Shown one piece after another: positions 32,393 to 44,679 of a stretch of 64,000 nt of DNA (within the stretch, counting starts at the first letter, position 1; each line of letters opens with the position of its first letter). Made by a program: the position numbers and the translations under genes. The stretch covers positions 87,545,333 through 87,609,332 of the forward strand of contig OV884013.1 of the NCBI GenBank assembly GCA_930367205.1, in the 5' to 3' direction. The DNA is from Acanthosoma haemorrhoidale. Taxonomy: Eukaryota > Arthropoda > Insecta > Hemiptera > Acanthosomatidae. The notes beneath the pieces are model-generated. The model was not told the DNA's origin. It saw only the letters and a program-made list of their open reading frames with translations, and did no database searches.

Positions 32393-33107
32393 GAACAATT
32401 AGTAGACAAAGAAAAAGATTATATTGACTATGCTCGAGTTCGATGGGAAAGCTGAGTTGGAATAGCACCTGACCGGAGAACAGGAGCAACCTGAGGAGAA
32501 CCGCTCACTATCTTTTTTCTTTGGTTAATAATTATCAAAACAGTTGGATTACATTTATATTTTATAGGGGGATCCAACTATTTTAAACGGAAGTTTTGAG
32601 TTGCTTCGTGAGTACATTTTGGAAACAATTGTTGTTTCGACGGATTCTTAGATTGCCGAGTATATCCGTGGCTCCTAGGAATAAGCAGGTAAGGCGAATT
32701 AACACAAAAATCGTGATAAATGCACATACGTGGTTTGTAAATGTTGTACATGGTTTGGCATGTTTTGTTCGACGCGAGATGAAATGGGTATTATTGTTTT
32801 TGGGTGGATAATAGAATTAATTTTTATCAAACGAATGATTTGCATGAATCCCTCAAAGCTAAAATCGTTTCCTCTGAAAATATCTGTTTAGACTTAAATG
32901 TTATTTAAGTTTATGGTCTCAATGTTTTTTGTTTCCCTGGCGCTTCCGAAGAAGTTCTCCGCAATTATTGACGAAATACCAAGGAAAACAATACATACCT
33001 CTAAAGGAGGAAAAGGAAAGGAAATATACGATATTCAAGGGAAGAATTTTAAGAAAACACCACGCATTGCCTGGAGTTTTCGTCACCCATGCAATTTGTT
33101 ATCGGTA
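32393..33107. repeat. duplicated segment, copy 2
   Basis: Collinear with 29041-29743, same orientation, 3.35 kb apart. A short open frame (32898-33161) is disrupted in copy 1 and has no recognised family. Confidence 0.85.
32446..32570 (+). mobile_element. tRNA-derived SINE in duplicated segment copy 2
   Basis: Same SINE as at 29095, with GAGTTGGAATAGCACCTGAC and CGGAGAACAGGAG. It has a short insertion after the anticodon-arm part, and the same TTCTTTGGTTAATAATTATC tail. Confidence 0.55.
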
Positions 33108-34929
33108 AATCATTGCAGGAAGATCGCTTTTCAACGGCGGTACTTGGGTAGCGAATTCTGAGCTATTTCGACCAGCCAAGGATGACCTCAATTATTCGCG
33201 ATTGAATATTGCTGGTAAGCAAAGAAAATAAATCTGCTACTCCTGTCACAATGCACTAATAGAATCTGTGCAAATAACTACTTTTTGCTTGAGATAGCTA
33301 TGACGTGCAAGTTAGCCATTAGGCCAGATATCTCGTGGCTTAAACGATATTTTCCAATAATGTTAGATTTCAGGAAAAAACTTCAAAAAATTAGTTGATT
33401 AGATTCCTTTTTGTTGGGGAAACGGTGCTCAACCACGTGAATAAAATTTTAAATACGACTGGAGAAAACTTGAAATAAGAAGAAACTTGGCCATCATTGT
33501 ATCTTCACTAAAAAATAATCAGAGTATTTCAAGATTTTTTAAAGCAATAAATAGCGTAACTAATAAATAAATAGAAGGCAGGACAGCTAATAAATAAGAA
33601 CTGAGCTTCTGGAAAAGTTCTCTTCCTTTTGGGCTCAGTAATCATTCAGTAACCCACGTTATAGCAATGCTCACTAGATAACAACTGGTGATGCTGCGAA
33701 AGTATCTTTCTTTTGACCTGGTTTAGGAGTCACGGTGTGTAAATGCTTTAAATTCAGAAGTTCTGATATAGATGAGTGGTTAATGTTCTCTATTTACGGT
33801 ATCAAGGTTTTGGACAGAACTTTACTTTACTCAAGCAACCTTAAATTATATGAATATGAACACTCTAGCCGACCCCAATCACTTGCGCTTATTGAATTAA
33901 AGCGCGAAAATCTCCCAAAAAAAACAGAAGAAACCAAAAACAGATGTGGTTTGACTATTCAGACTAGTTTACGTATCGTAATAATCGAATAGCTTAGACC
34001 ATACCAGTGAGTGCACTTGGAAATATACTGTACACACATGTGTGTCGACGAAGGTAAGATTGAACCTAGCCCTGGGTGTATCGACCCTTTTAGACAATAT
34101 CACTGTCGTGTCGCCCTAACGAACTCTGTCTCAGTGACAATGGGCCCGTCAAGCCCCCAGTTATTCTTATAAGTATAATATGTCCTTTATACTACCACGA
34201 GTCGTGGGCCTCTTCCTCTTTGAGGTAGGTTGTTTCGGACGGTAGTACAGGCATAGACCAACGCCACGATCACAGGTCAGTGACACTGGTCTACCCAGGA
34301 ACATGGAACACCAAAAATAAGATACCCCATGTTTTAAGATTATTGTGATAGCGTTTCGGTACCTTGATGTAGCATAATTGTCATATTCATGTCTATTGGA
34401 TGATCCATTGGCATTAAATCAGTAAAAGTGTTCAGGAATCACAAAGCCAATTTTTTTTTTACAAACATATTATATAAACGCTTTTGTGGACAAGGGCTTT
34501 CTAGTAAACAATACAATATAAGTTAACTCCACGAAAATAAAAATTGTAACTTGAAATAAAAGGGGTACTCTACGATTTGTGTTACGTAAGTATTACATAA
34601 ATTCTAATTCAACAGATAGTGGTAACATTCTAAAATAGCTAGTGTGGACACTCAGAACGTTGATATCTTTAATTAGGTGCCCTACTCCATAAGACACAAA
34701 AATATTTATTTTTTAATTATCAAGTGATTATGTTATTAATAACACTTAATTATTTTAAATGGGACTGCTCTTATTTTCAGAATCATCGGGGCATTGAATG
34801 GAACTATGAGACAAAATATCCCTCCTCAAACACGGGTCGGTTATAAGTTATGAACACTTTTTTAATGACTACGAAATGGTAGTCCGAAAATTTCCAATAC
34901 ATAATACATACAATTAAGAAAAATGTCAT
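33108..34929. other. intergenic DNA, nothing recognised
   Basis: AT-rich except for 34040-34320, which is of higher complexity and near-balanced composition. No gene recognised. Confidence 0.4.
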
Positions 34930-35130
34930 GATCTCTAATTTGATACTCGTGCTCTATAGCGATCACTATGTTTTTCATGTCATCCCTGTATCAAAAGATA
35001 CCTCCATGTAAAATGTCATGTCTAGATTGAACAGGAGACTCTCATTGAACACGACATGGGACAGCCTCACTGGTGAAAACTGGGTTTATTGTTTTGAAAA
35101 ATTAACGAAACCATAAAAAAATCGTAGAAT
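34930..35130. repeat. diverged dispersed repeat, copy 2
   Basis: Matches 30600-30810. Weaker similarity of neighbouring blocks at 34780, 35250 and 36680 (CATT-GGGGC-TT-AATGGAA then AAACACG-GTCG-TATAAG like strings) hints at further, very old units. Confidence 0.45.
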
Positions 35131-35435
35131 ACGGGATGAGGATAATATATTAGATAACCTGTAACCTCTAGCTTCAATGATAGTTAAAACCTGTGAGACT
35201 TATAAATTTAATTTGATATCCTATTCATGTGTTTGCTATTATTTTTGACACCATTAGGGGCTTTAAATGGAAACACCATGCGAAATGTATATGCCTCTAT
35301 TTAAAGCACAAGTCGTAAACACGATTTTAATGACTGTCGTAAGACTTAACACTGTGATAATAGCTAACAAAAACCTCTATATATTATTTACGTTTTTGAT
35401 AAAGATGTTGAGATTTTTAATTTGATACTCAACAC

Positions 35436-35462
35436 TATATGATATATATATATATATATATT
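35436..35462. repeat. TA microsatellite
   Basis: About 13 TA units directly before repeat D copy 1. Confidence 0.9.
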
Positions 35463-35470
35463 TTTTTTTC

Positions 35471-35862
35471 TAAAAAATAGCAACTATAGACCAGAAAAAA
35501 AAATAAAACTAATACAAACAATCATCGCCATTCAACAAAAACATCTTTTCTGAATTTTTATTGAGATATTTCAGTTTTTTGGATATCTGGTGCAAAAAAA
35601 ACTGTCCACTGCCTGCATTTTATATTTGCTTAATCCATTGAACTAGTTTTATATCAGGATATGAAGCCTAGCTATTTTGTTTACATTAATCCCGAAATAG
35701 ATTGTGTCATGTAACAGAAATATATTAACGATATTTTTTTTTCATTTCCCCTTATTATTATAAATTATGGAAATCAGTATAGATTCTACATACATTGATC
35801 TGTGTACAATAGGTCATTATATGTCCTGTAGCCTGGGTACATTTTATACAATTTTTAATAAT
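35471..35862. repeat. repeat D, copy 1 (uninterrupted)
   Basis: About 390 bp, from AAAAAATAGCAACTATAGA to ACAATTTTTAATAAT, closely matching the two halves of 44680-45506. It has the uninterrupted site AACAGAAATATATTAACGAT at 35714-35733, where copy 2 carries a LINE. Relative to copy 2 it lacks about 46 bp near 35675. No coding sequence; class unknown. Confidence 0.85.
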
Positions 35863-35939
35863 TTTATAAAACGTAGCCTAAGCCTAAGCTCATAAGCCTA
35901 AGATTCATTTACGTAGAATCTATAATTTTTTTTAATGTA

Positions 35940-36030
35940 TATATATTATTTTTTATATATATATATATTTATTTATCAGTATTATTATATTGTATATTAT
36001 TAAATATATATATATATATATATATATATT
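35940..36030. repeat. TA-rich low-complexity tract
   Basis: Long TA runs end exactly at the mariner inverted repeat; the last TA is its target site. Confidence 0.85.
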
Positions 36031-36031
36031 A

Positions 36032-36602
36032 GGTTGAGTCATTAACTATATTATTACATTAAATAAACATTATTAATTTATTATGTATTTACCACTATTA
36101 TCTTTAACCTTCTCCCATCTTCCTGGCAGTTTATCAATTCCTTCCTTGTAAAATGTAGCATACCTCTTGTTGATTGACGTTGATTCTGCTCCAATATTGC
36201 CTTTAAAAGGTTGTCGTCAAAGACGGAAGGACGTCCCGCCCTCGGTTCGTCTTTCAAGGTCGTATCTCCAGAACGGAATTTTATAAACAAATTTCTAATT
36301 GCCCGATCTGTTATTAGTCCTTCACCATATACACTGCATATTTTTTCAGCTGTTGCCCTAGCACTATTATGTTTAAATTCCCAAAGCATTACATGGTGAA
36401 TATGTACTTTTTGACTCTCCATTTCAGATGTTTAAAAAAACAGTTTAACGTAACGGGTATCATACAAAACAGTTGACAAAAGACTAACTGAAGCCTCGAC
36501 TATATAGTGAAAACAAAAACTTGTTGTCATGGTAACTCATAGCGGGTAGATACGAACAATAGATTCTACTTAGCTGCATCGGAAGTTACTTATGACTCGA
36601 CC
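36032..36602 (-). mobile_element. mariner element, internally deleted
   Basis: Ends are inverted: GGTTGAGTCATTAAC at 36032 and, reversed, GGTCGAGTCATAAGTAAC at 36602. Left flank TA; right flank TG (probably a mutated TA). At about 571 bp it is less than half of a full mariner. It contains the first third of the transposase joined to the very last part. Confidence 0.8.
36081..36422 (-). pseudogene. mariner transposase N-terminus fused to C-terminal end
   Basis: Residues 1-88 carry the mariner N-terminal helix-turn-helix domain: HIHHVMLWEFKHNSARATAE, KICSVYGEG, FIKFRSGDTTLKDEPRAGRP and NLLKAILEQNQRQSTR. These match the usual SETMAR-like pattern (FRSGDFDLEDKPRSGRP). Then comes MLHFTRKELINCQEDGRRLK, which in another frame is YKEGIDKLPGRWEKV-like, the C-terminal end of mariner transposases. 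The catalytic DDD region is deleted. The 113-residue frame is therefore a deletion product. Confidence 0.82.
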
Positions 36603-38337
36603 TGATATATAGATATTAAGATCGTCAATTCATTCATTAATTAATGGCACTTTATTTTTTTAATTGGATTGATCTCATTATCATTGGTGCATTGAACAGA
36701 TCTTCTTGCAAAATAACAAGTCTTTATATCAAACACAGCTTAAGTTAGAGTTACGTACATTTTATGTCATTGATGTCCCTTCATTATTTTTTATGTTATT
36801 TCGACTATAGCATTAGATGGAAGTGACAAAGCTCTTAACACATTCAAATACAGATACTCAAAATGAATCTACTATCCGAGTATAAAATGTATATACATAT
36901 AAAAAAAAGAAATGAGTTTATATAAATATAATCGTAACTATGATATTATTACAATCATTACAAGTATTAATTTTGTTGCCAGATTTATCATTCCCTGACA
37001 GCTCTTTTTTTTGGTATAATAATTTTGATCTAATGACTTTTCAGTTTTTATCAATTTATTAATTAAGGGTTTAAAACAAACCCACTGAGTTGTCACTGAT
37101 AACTGTAATCCGCTTAAGTGGGTCATTTCTATGTTTGTAGATATTGTCTGTGCTTGAGTGGAACTCCAGTGTGACGATTTTGTTTTATGACAATTTTCCT
37201 CACAATAAACGTATTTTACGTTGATAATTTTTGTTGTTGACGTGGTCACTTCACTTGAGGAAGAAATTGAAACAGAATTAAGAAAGATGATCAAGTATCA
37301 TAAAAATAGCACTGCGTGAAATATCGCTAGAAGAGTTTAAGCATTTTGTTGCTCGGAACTGTTGTTTGCTTTAAAGAAATGTTTCAGAAACGATTCACAA
37401 TACTGCCATCACGTCCCGAAGTTATTGTAGACACGTATAAAAACTATTATAAATTGAAACTAAATGACATCGAAAAAACTAAATCCCCAAAAAAATATGA
37501 AGGATCTCTTGTCCCGCAGCCATGATTTTTTAATTGTAGCTTGTAAGAAGAAAAAAGCAGCTCAGAAGTGTTTCTCTTAATTGATAACTTCCATAATGTT
37601 CTCCCTAATCAAGAAACAATTATATAGATGGCAGAGAGATCTTGCTAATCTACCGGAAAGTTTCTTGTAGTGTCTTCCTGTCGGTGAGAAGCCTGCCTGG
37701 CCTGGGTCACTTCCGCCGGGAACTGTGGTCAGGGGACTCCTTGGTCTGTCTTGATATTCGTCTCATTTATATAATTTTACTACGTTAATTTTTAAAATAT
37801 AATTTATCACTGCATTATGGAGTAAAATGGAATAACATTATGTACATTTTTCCTTTGCAATATTCTTTTCTATCTCCGTCGATTTACATACAGACGATAC
37901 TATATACAATAAACAAAGTCGATTTACTGGGTTGTCCCTGTTAGTGAATATTTTCGATGGCTATTAGTTATTAATAATATGTTGATACAGATAAAATTTG
38001 TATATATTTTTAAATAATAATAAAATATATGTTATATTAGTAAACGTAAAAGAATACGTAGAAAAAAAAATCATATAAACCCAGCGAACATAAAAATACA
38101 TTAGAAACGGTGAAAGAAAATAATAAAATAAATATTCATATTTTAACTATAATCCTGAATTGGCCATGTAGCCCTTTTTAATAAAATGGGCTTTATTACC
38201 TTTATCAGAGGCCAATAGTTTTTATTTAATATGTTTTGTACTGATTCCATAAGCATGCTTATTAAACAATTTAATACATAAAAGTAATGAGTATTCAATA
38301 GTAATAAAACAACCGATTCAGGATTTAGCCACTTTTT
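36603..38337. other. AT-rich intergenic DNA
   Basis: A 118-residue open frame on the minus strand (36938-37294) is rich in Ser, Thr and Lys and matches nothing I know; I treat it as chance. A less AT-rich patch at 37670-37740 is unexplained. Confidence 0.4.
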
Positions 38338-38940
38338 TCAGAACAAGGAACTTACATTCCCCCCCCCCCCATAGCCCATCTATTTATCATTTTTTACAAT
38401 ATGTGAACAAAATTCAGTGAACTAATATTTAAAATTTCTCCTCTTACTGCATGCGCAGATGCATTCGAAGGTGAGTAGAATTACAACAACAATATCTTTT
38501 TGATGTTAAAAGGTCAAATACATATATACAAGACTAGGTGATAGGGCTCACCTTCTGTTTACAATGTGGGAAACTAAAAACTAAAACCTAAAACTATAAC
38601 CTAAGACTAAAGCGTTCCTGCCTCGACTGCGTCTTGCCATCGAAGGGGGAACGGAGCGGGGGTTAAACACCGGGTTTGTCAAGTATTGTAGGGAGTCGAA
38701 AAATTGGATATGTCTACGTTAAATGAATTCATCCACCGTAGGCAGCTCAAAGATCTCGTGAAGCTCACTGTTGTTCCACTACTCGTATGATGTATGTCTG
38801 ACCACTTTCATACCGTATTGAATATTTACGGTATATATATTGAATATTACGTACTGTATACCGTTTTGGAATTGTTGCAGTCGCCGAGCTGTCGTATACG
38901 TCAGATCTGGATTCCATTTTTGTGTCGGTCTGTCATCATA
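38338..38940 (-). mobile_element. LINE B3: 3' end of a LINE B relative
   Basis: On the minus strand: LQQFQNGIQYV near 38870, MKVVRHTSYE and NNSELHEIFELPTVDEFI, RRHIQFFDSLQYLTNPVFN. These align with the C-terminus of the LINE B1 protein (LQHFQNRIMRKVVRHTSFE, RRHIKFFDSLQHLTNPVFN). The 3' UTR hairpin is at 38554-38536 and the A tail corresponds to the T run at 38333-38338. Broken by stops; 5'-truncated. Confidence 0.78.
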
Positions 38941-39937
38941 ATGTGGTGATTGTGAATCCCATGTCCTGGATTTGTTTGTCCTAACGACCTGAAATTACTG
39001 CCAACAATACCAATCATGATTGTAATAAATGAATTAATCACTACTTTTAATATATTGATATAATACAAAAAATAAATGTGACTTTAACGAGTTTTGTTGC
39101 ACTATAATTGTAATACATTCATCAAAATTGTCAATAAAGTCATGTTCGCTATTTCAACTCAATCCGTGTTTTACACTCAGATATATGTTGCATATTAGTT
39201 TTGTTTAATGACCCGTTGGTACTAAAATAAAAGCAAGCCCATGTAAAATAATATAGGTAGTTTCTTATTGGTAGAGGGTGTACTTAGGTACATTATAGGG
39301 TTTATTAATAATATGTAATATGCTTTGGGAGTTCAGTGGACTATAATTAAAAAACGTCATTGAAACTGTCATAGTTATGTTTGCATTTTTTTATTTAATT
39401 TTTTTTTTAAAAGATGCCTGAATAAAATCGTTATTTCTCATAATTATTAGCTAAATAACAAAAATATTAACAGGGTATGGAATAGACAGCCTCATGATTT
39501 GTGGTCCGTGAGTAGCCCACAACTGGTCGTTATTACTATAACGTTAGTATATGTAAAATATTTGATATCCTTGAAAAGTAAACCATTTTCGTTAAGGTTG
39601 AATAGATTACATTAAATAGTCCTTTGAAAAATCGTCTCTGAACCATAAAATAAACTATTTACAACATTTTCCCTTGAATTTCAAAGTTCCTGTATGTTTT
39701 ATAGCTCCTAATTTTTTTATTGCCATTGAGTTAGTATAAGTCCCCTACTCCCTCTTTAGTTGGTTGACAAACAATAAGCCATAAAGCTGAGTCTAAGTAC
39801 ATAGAAGCCCTCTTAAGAAATGAGTTTAAGATTTTGTTAGATCAGCTTGGGTTGTTGTCTGGTTTTTCACAGGGTTTAACAGATCTGTTATATAAATTAG
39901 AAATTAATTTGGCTTAAGGGTTGCCTGGGGGCAAGGA
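38941..39937. other. AT-rich intergenic DNA
   Basis: Nothing recognised. Confidence 0.4.
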
Positions 39938-40060
39938 CTGTTCGTTTAGTAGAGCACCCGATGTGAGATCAGGAGGGTTCTTGTTTGGATCTTAGCCTTG
40001 TCAATAAATGTTTTCCTTGGCTAGTAATTATAAAACTAGTGGGATAACTTAACAAGTAAC
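39938..40060 (+). mobile_element. tRNA-derived SINE (same family as 29.1 kb)
   Basis: TCGTTTAGTAGAGCACCCGA and TGTGAGATCAGGAGGGTTCT follow a tRNA D-arm, anticodon arm and decayed box B. The tail TTTTCCTTGGCTAGTAATTA with TAAAACTAGTGGGATAAC parallels the tail of the 29.1 and 32.4 kb copies. Confidence 0.6.
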
Positions 40061-40679
40061 TATTTGAATTTATTTTTTCATTCATAAATAGTCTCAACCC
40101 AATCCTACCTTGGCAGTGTTAAACCTTCAGACTGCAGACAGAAGCCAGGAAGGATGACGGCATAGATGATATAGCACCTCACAGAACTGCTCTCATGGGA
40201 AACTGTGATGGGAGGAAATGAAATCGCTGTATCTGGATTGACTATGGCCCATTAGTCTCCTTCCAGGTAGCCATAGAACCAGGGATCTTCCCTTTCTCAC
40301 CGCTACTGTTCGCCTTATGGATTAGGGTTCATTCAATGAAAGCATCATACTTCTATCATTAATATTTGGCGATCCCGAAGGAGGAAGCTATGCTTTCAAA
40401 CAGTTACTGGGCAATCGTATTGTTTGATAAAGCGTCTGGAAGAGAGAAAAAAATTTGCAAAATTCTCTTGCAAATTAAGTTTCGAGTAATAGATATCGCC
40501 TATTTGGTGACATCATAGGTTTTTGTATAATGTTTTACACACGGGGTCCCGTGCCTATCAATGTTTTATTTTTTCATTCTATGTCCTTTATTGTGTAGAT
40601 ATAAATTTTAATAAATGCTGTTCCGTTCCTAATTGATGTAATCTAATCACATGTTGTAGAAGTTATCTATTATAGTTCT

Positions 40680-41420
40680 ATTCCCTAAACCTGGTTGGGT
40701 ACCAATAACCTTTCTCCTAATCCTCTACAAGATCTTTGACGCACAATGATTTCTCTTGGTGCCAATCCCTTCTCTCAACGCATGAGTTTGGCTTCCACCA
40801 ACAACAGCAGAGTCTTCGCTTTGTTGACTACTGCAGTGTTGTATTTCTGGCTGCAGCTGAAACATTTCTACGGGTGTACCAACCCGGCTTGCTTTTCAAA
40901 CTGTTATCTAAATTCCAGTCGGAGTCGGCATTCCTGGTTAAGGTTCCTGGTAATGTGAAGGAAAATTTTGGGCTGTGGATCATATTTTCTCTTCCTTGAA
41001 GGGCGATTCTGCAATTTCTATAACTCTGGGCCCTCTTTTCTATGTGATATATACTGCAGACATTACTACTACTCCTATCACCTTTCTTGCTACCTTCGCT
41101 GATGACAAATCTCTCAACATCCTGTCACAGCATCCCATAACCTCCCAATTTACCTCCCCTCCAGGTCATTTAAAACTTTCAAATATATACCATATCTAAT
41201 CAAAAGTCCATTTACTATTGTAAATGCACCATTATACGTTAAAACCCTCCATTCTGACCTTAATATACCCACTATTCTTGAACATATTCCACAATTTTAA
41301 AATTTCTATAAAAATTATCCATCTAGCTCCACATACCAGTAGAATCCTCTTTGGTGACTGAAGTGAAAATGGCCTCATGATCTCTGTGCCATCTGTGTAA
41401 GTACTCTCCTTAACATCTGG
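40680..41420 (+). pseudogene. decayed jockey-like RT
   Basis: Broken blocks in sense order: FGFHQQQQSLRFVDYCSVVF, FLAAAETFLRVYQPGLLFKL (usually FLD-AFD--W-GLL-KL), LGPLFYVIYTADITTTPITF, LATFADDKSLNIL (catalytic FADD), then in other frames VKTLHSDLNIPTILEHI. This matches the LINE C type of jockey element in opposite orientation to C1. Several frameshifts; no A tail located. Confidence 0.7.
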
Positions 41421-42479
41421 AGGGTCTGCAGCAGTGTTTTGATGTCATCCAGGTAAAGGGATATGACAACACAACTGAAAATTGAGCTGGTAATGTAAAT
41501 GTGCGATGTGGACTGATAATAAAATTAAGATGAGGATGATAAGTGTTAATAGAAATCAGGGACCTTAACGTATTTGTATTTATTAGTTTATTGATAATTA
41601 ATAGTAGATAAAATACACATAGTTTTGGGGGAGAATGAACGAATGAACGTATCATTCAACTAATGGATTAGTAAGCGAAGAATATATATGTTTCTGGTGT
41701 TTTCAGTGTGTGGGGGGTTATAATAATAACAGTTATACCTCCAATTCGCCAGTTTTCTTGGGCCTTCCCTCCTCAGCCCCTGCCCTCAGCTATTTTTGTC
41801 TAATCCACATTTACGTGATTTCTTGGCTAGACAGTGATAAAGTGGTCGACCATGTTTTGCACCTGAGCCGGGCACTTCTTGTGTGTTGACCCTTACTCTT
41901 GGCGAATTCTTCTTGCGAAGACCGATCAAGTTGCCCTTATCCAGCTGGCACTATCTGGAACCATTAGACGAGGGAATTTAATGTTGATGTGTCATTTTTG
42001 CCAATAATGGCGATGGGAAATTCCCATTTCATTCGTGTAGATAACAACACTGTACAGTTCCATAAAATATTTTGCTTTTCATGGTCGGTCTTAGGTTTTT
42101 GACTAAGGTGCATCCAATTGTAATTTAAAATTTATTTTAATGTCTTACAATCATGCTCAGAAGAACAAAATTGAAAATATTACAGGCGACCGTATACATG
42201 TGCACACTGCATTCTTTTTTTACTCTTAATGTATTACATGATGGAAATCTAACAGTAGGAAAAAACTAACGAAAACCTTCATAATAAAACAAAAATAATA
42301 ATAATACTAAATTAAATACTACTACTTAATACACTTAAGTTAAGGAAATATTAATTTAATTTAATGCTATTCCAACAGGTTACGTTTTCTGCGTTTGTGG
42401 ATGTATCTTTTAAAGGAATGCTTATTGTGTTTGCATATTCATCTTATTAATGTGTTTTTGGATGTGAAAGTTAAAAAAA

Positions 42480-43230
42480 AAAAGTAAAAAAGTACTTTGT
42501 CTGTGTCGGTACATATTGCTGGATTGTGGATAATTGTAGGTCTGTTAGCATAGTAGTTATCTTGGTGTATCGAGGATAATTGTTAATTATGCGCATACTT
42601 ATGTTTTATACCTCTTCCGATTTCGTGTAATTTGAAGTACACGTGTAACTCCACACAGCATATGTCACTGTGGGGGGGGTGGATTACTGTCTGTGTAGCG
42701 TTAATTTGTTTTCAGGGATTGGTTCTGATTTTCTGTGGAAGTAGGGTGACATTTTACTGATGAGGTTTTTAGTTTTGTTGCATTTATTGTTTATATGGTT
42801 TCTGAAAGTGAAGGACGGTTTAACGATACACCTAGGTAGAGTATGGAATTGGTCCAGTGTATATGGGAGTTGTTTAAGGGTAAGTGGTGGGTTAATATTG
42901 GGCTACGTTTGGTGAATAATATTACCTCTGTTTTAAGTGGGTTTAGTTTAATTTTCCATTTATTAATTATTAAATAGGCGTCATTTTTTTTATTTGTGCC
43001 TGTAATCTAATCGTTTGTTCTTTATGAGCCTGTGTAGATTCCTATGATGTCTGCGTGTAACGATCTTTCGATTTAGGAGTGTGATAGAACTCCTAGTGAT
43101 GATGGGTGGTGAGTTGTTGCGGGGATATAAGTTCTTTCCGATTGGTTCATTGATTGGATTCTGATGGTTTGTATTTTTTCTTTTAGGTCTTTGACCACCT
43201 TGCTGCGTTGGAAATAAATTAATAACTTGT
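42480..43230 (-). pseudogene. decayed jockey-like RT thumb region
   Basis: On the minus strand: INKWKIKLNPLKTEVILFTK near 42950, then HIHWTNSILYLGVSLN, LSETI and in the next frame FRNHINNKCNKTKNLISKMS, and TVTYAVWSYT near 42660. This corresponds to the W-xx-KxNxxKtexilFT, YLGvxLD and pvxTYgxxiW blocks of jockey RTs. The catalytic part upstream has decayed beyond reading. It seems to be a lineage different from LINE A and B. Confidence 0.65.
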
Positions 43231-44679
43231 TAAAGTAATACCTTTAATACGGGAACTTGTATGGACTTTAATCAACATCATGATTAAACTATGAATCTCT
43301 AGAACTGCGTGGCCATTAATAATTTTTCAGGACTGATCTTGGTAAGCGCTAGGAACATAAACAGTCTAAAGGTATTTGGTGAATACCAAGTTTTCGGTGC
43401 AAAAAATTCGTGAAGGGTAGAGCTTATTTTGTTTCATTATTTAATTTCCTAGGCTTTTGGATGATGCCTATCAGTACTCTTCGTAAGGGTATTTTGGCAT
43501 AAACCGGTTGTTAGTATCGAACGTCTCAGAACGGGGCTTAGTACATATTCTAACTTTCCAATAGAGTGAGACATTTTCTGATCCCGAAGGGACCTCGATT
43601 CCATTTAACTTGGGAGGGGAAGTTCAATGCTTTAGGCGTTGCTGCTAGCAGTCTTATAGACAGCTTTGAGGATATGTTTGTTCTCGAGTGCTGCGATTTA
43701 AACATTTTTGATTTAATTATTATTGAATAGTATTTAGAACTAAAGGTGTCGTTTCTCTAACGTTTGTTATGGCGATTTGACCAGCATAGCTACAATCATA
43801 ACACAGTGCTGACCAGATGCACAACCGCTTTTGCAGCTCGTACTGTTATTTTAAACTGGTAAAAATTACCAAAAAAACAGTAACAAAACATAAAATAGTA
43901 ATTTCAAAAACTCGTGGTATGATAGATAGTACCAGATACTTCGTACTGAATTATAAAAGTCTCCGGTACAAGGAGATCTTCTGGGTTGATATAAATTTGT
44001 CCTCCTAAAAACCTGAGATGACGGTTATAGTAGCAATATTTTCATTGAAAATTTTAAAGAGTATGTAATACTTGTTTGACATTTCAAAATATTAAAGATA
44101 AGTCATTTGTCATGGTATTGTATTAACGAATATAATTGATGATTATCGATTTGTCAATTCATTGTAAATGAACTGATTCATTTACTGGATACAATACTTT
44201 TTAGAATATGCTGTTTCTCTGCACCTTAGGACAAAGTTTTCTGAGTGGGTGCTATGTTTATTATTACGATCTTTGGAGGTTAAATTTGATGTATCGAGTG
44301 AAATAAATAAGCGAGCTATTTTTTTTTTTCACTTTATATCTATTTTAAAAACCTTTTTTTTTTTTCAAATACTTTTTGTTACCTTGGGGCCATTGTAGTA
44401 GGGAAAACGTTCCTAGAAGAGGAAGCGGCGGCGGATGTGAAAAACAAACACCGTAGCAGTTATGAAGTTGTTACCTACTAATAGCGACTGCTCCAATTTC
44501 ACACCGTAAATCTGTGAGGTGATGATAGGCCACCTTAATAACAGTGATCGGTTGCAGGTAGCAGCTACGTGCATTACCGCACCTCTCCCCTCGGTACGCA
44601 GCTTCAACGGCCTGTGATTCTGCCCCGGTCACAGGAGTCAACTTGCCTCTGCGAATGCGAACTTCTTCAACTCAAAGCA
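43231..44679. other. intergenic DNA with a moderately GC-rich patch at its end
   Basis: 44405-44650 is of high complexity and balanced composition, directly before repeat D copy 2. No coding or RNA gene recognised. Confidence 0.4.

Noticed and set aside
32898..33161. 87-residue open frame in duplicated segment copy 2
   Set aside because: The same frame is broken in copy 1 and no family is recognised; treated as repeat sequence.
36938..37294. 118-residue open frame on the minus strand
   Set aside because: Low-complexity Ser/Thr/Lys composition, no domain, no splice or expression evidence, AT-rich context; probably chance.
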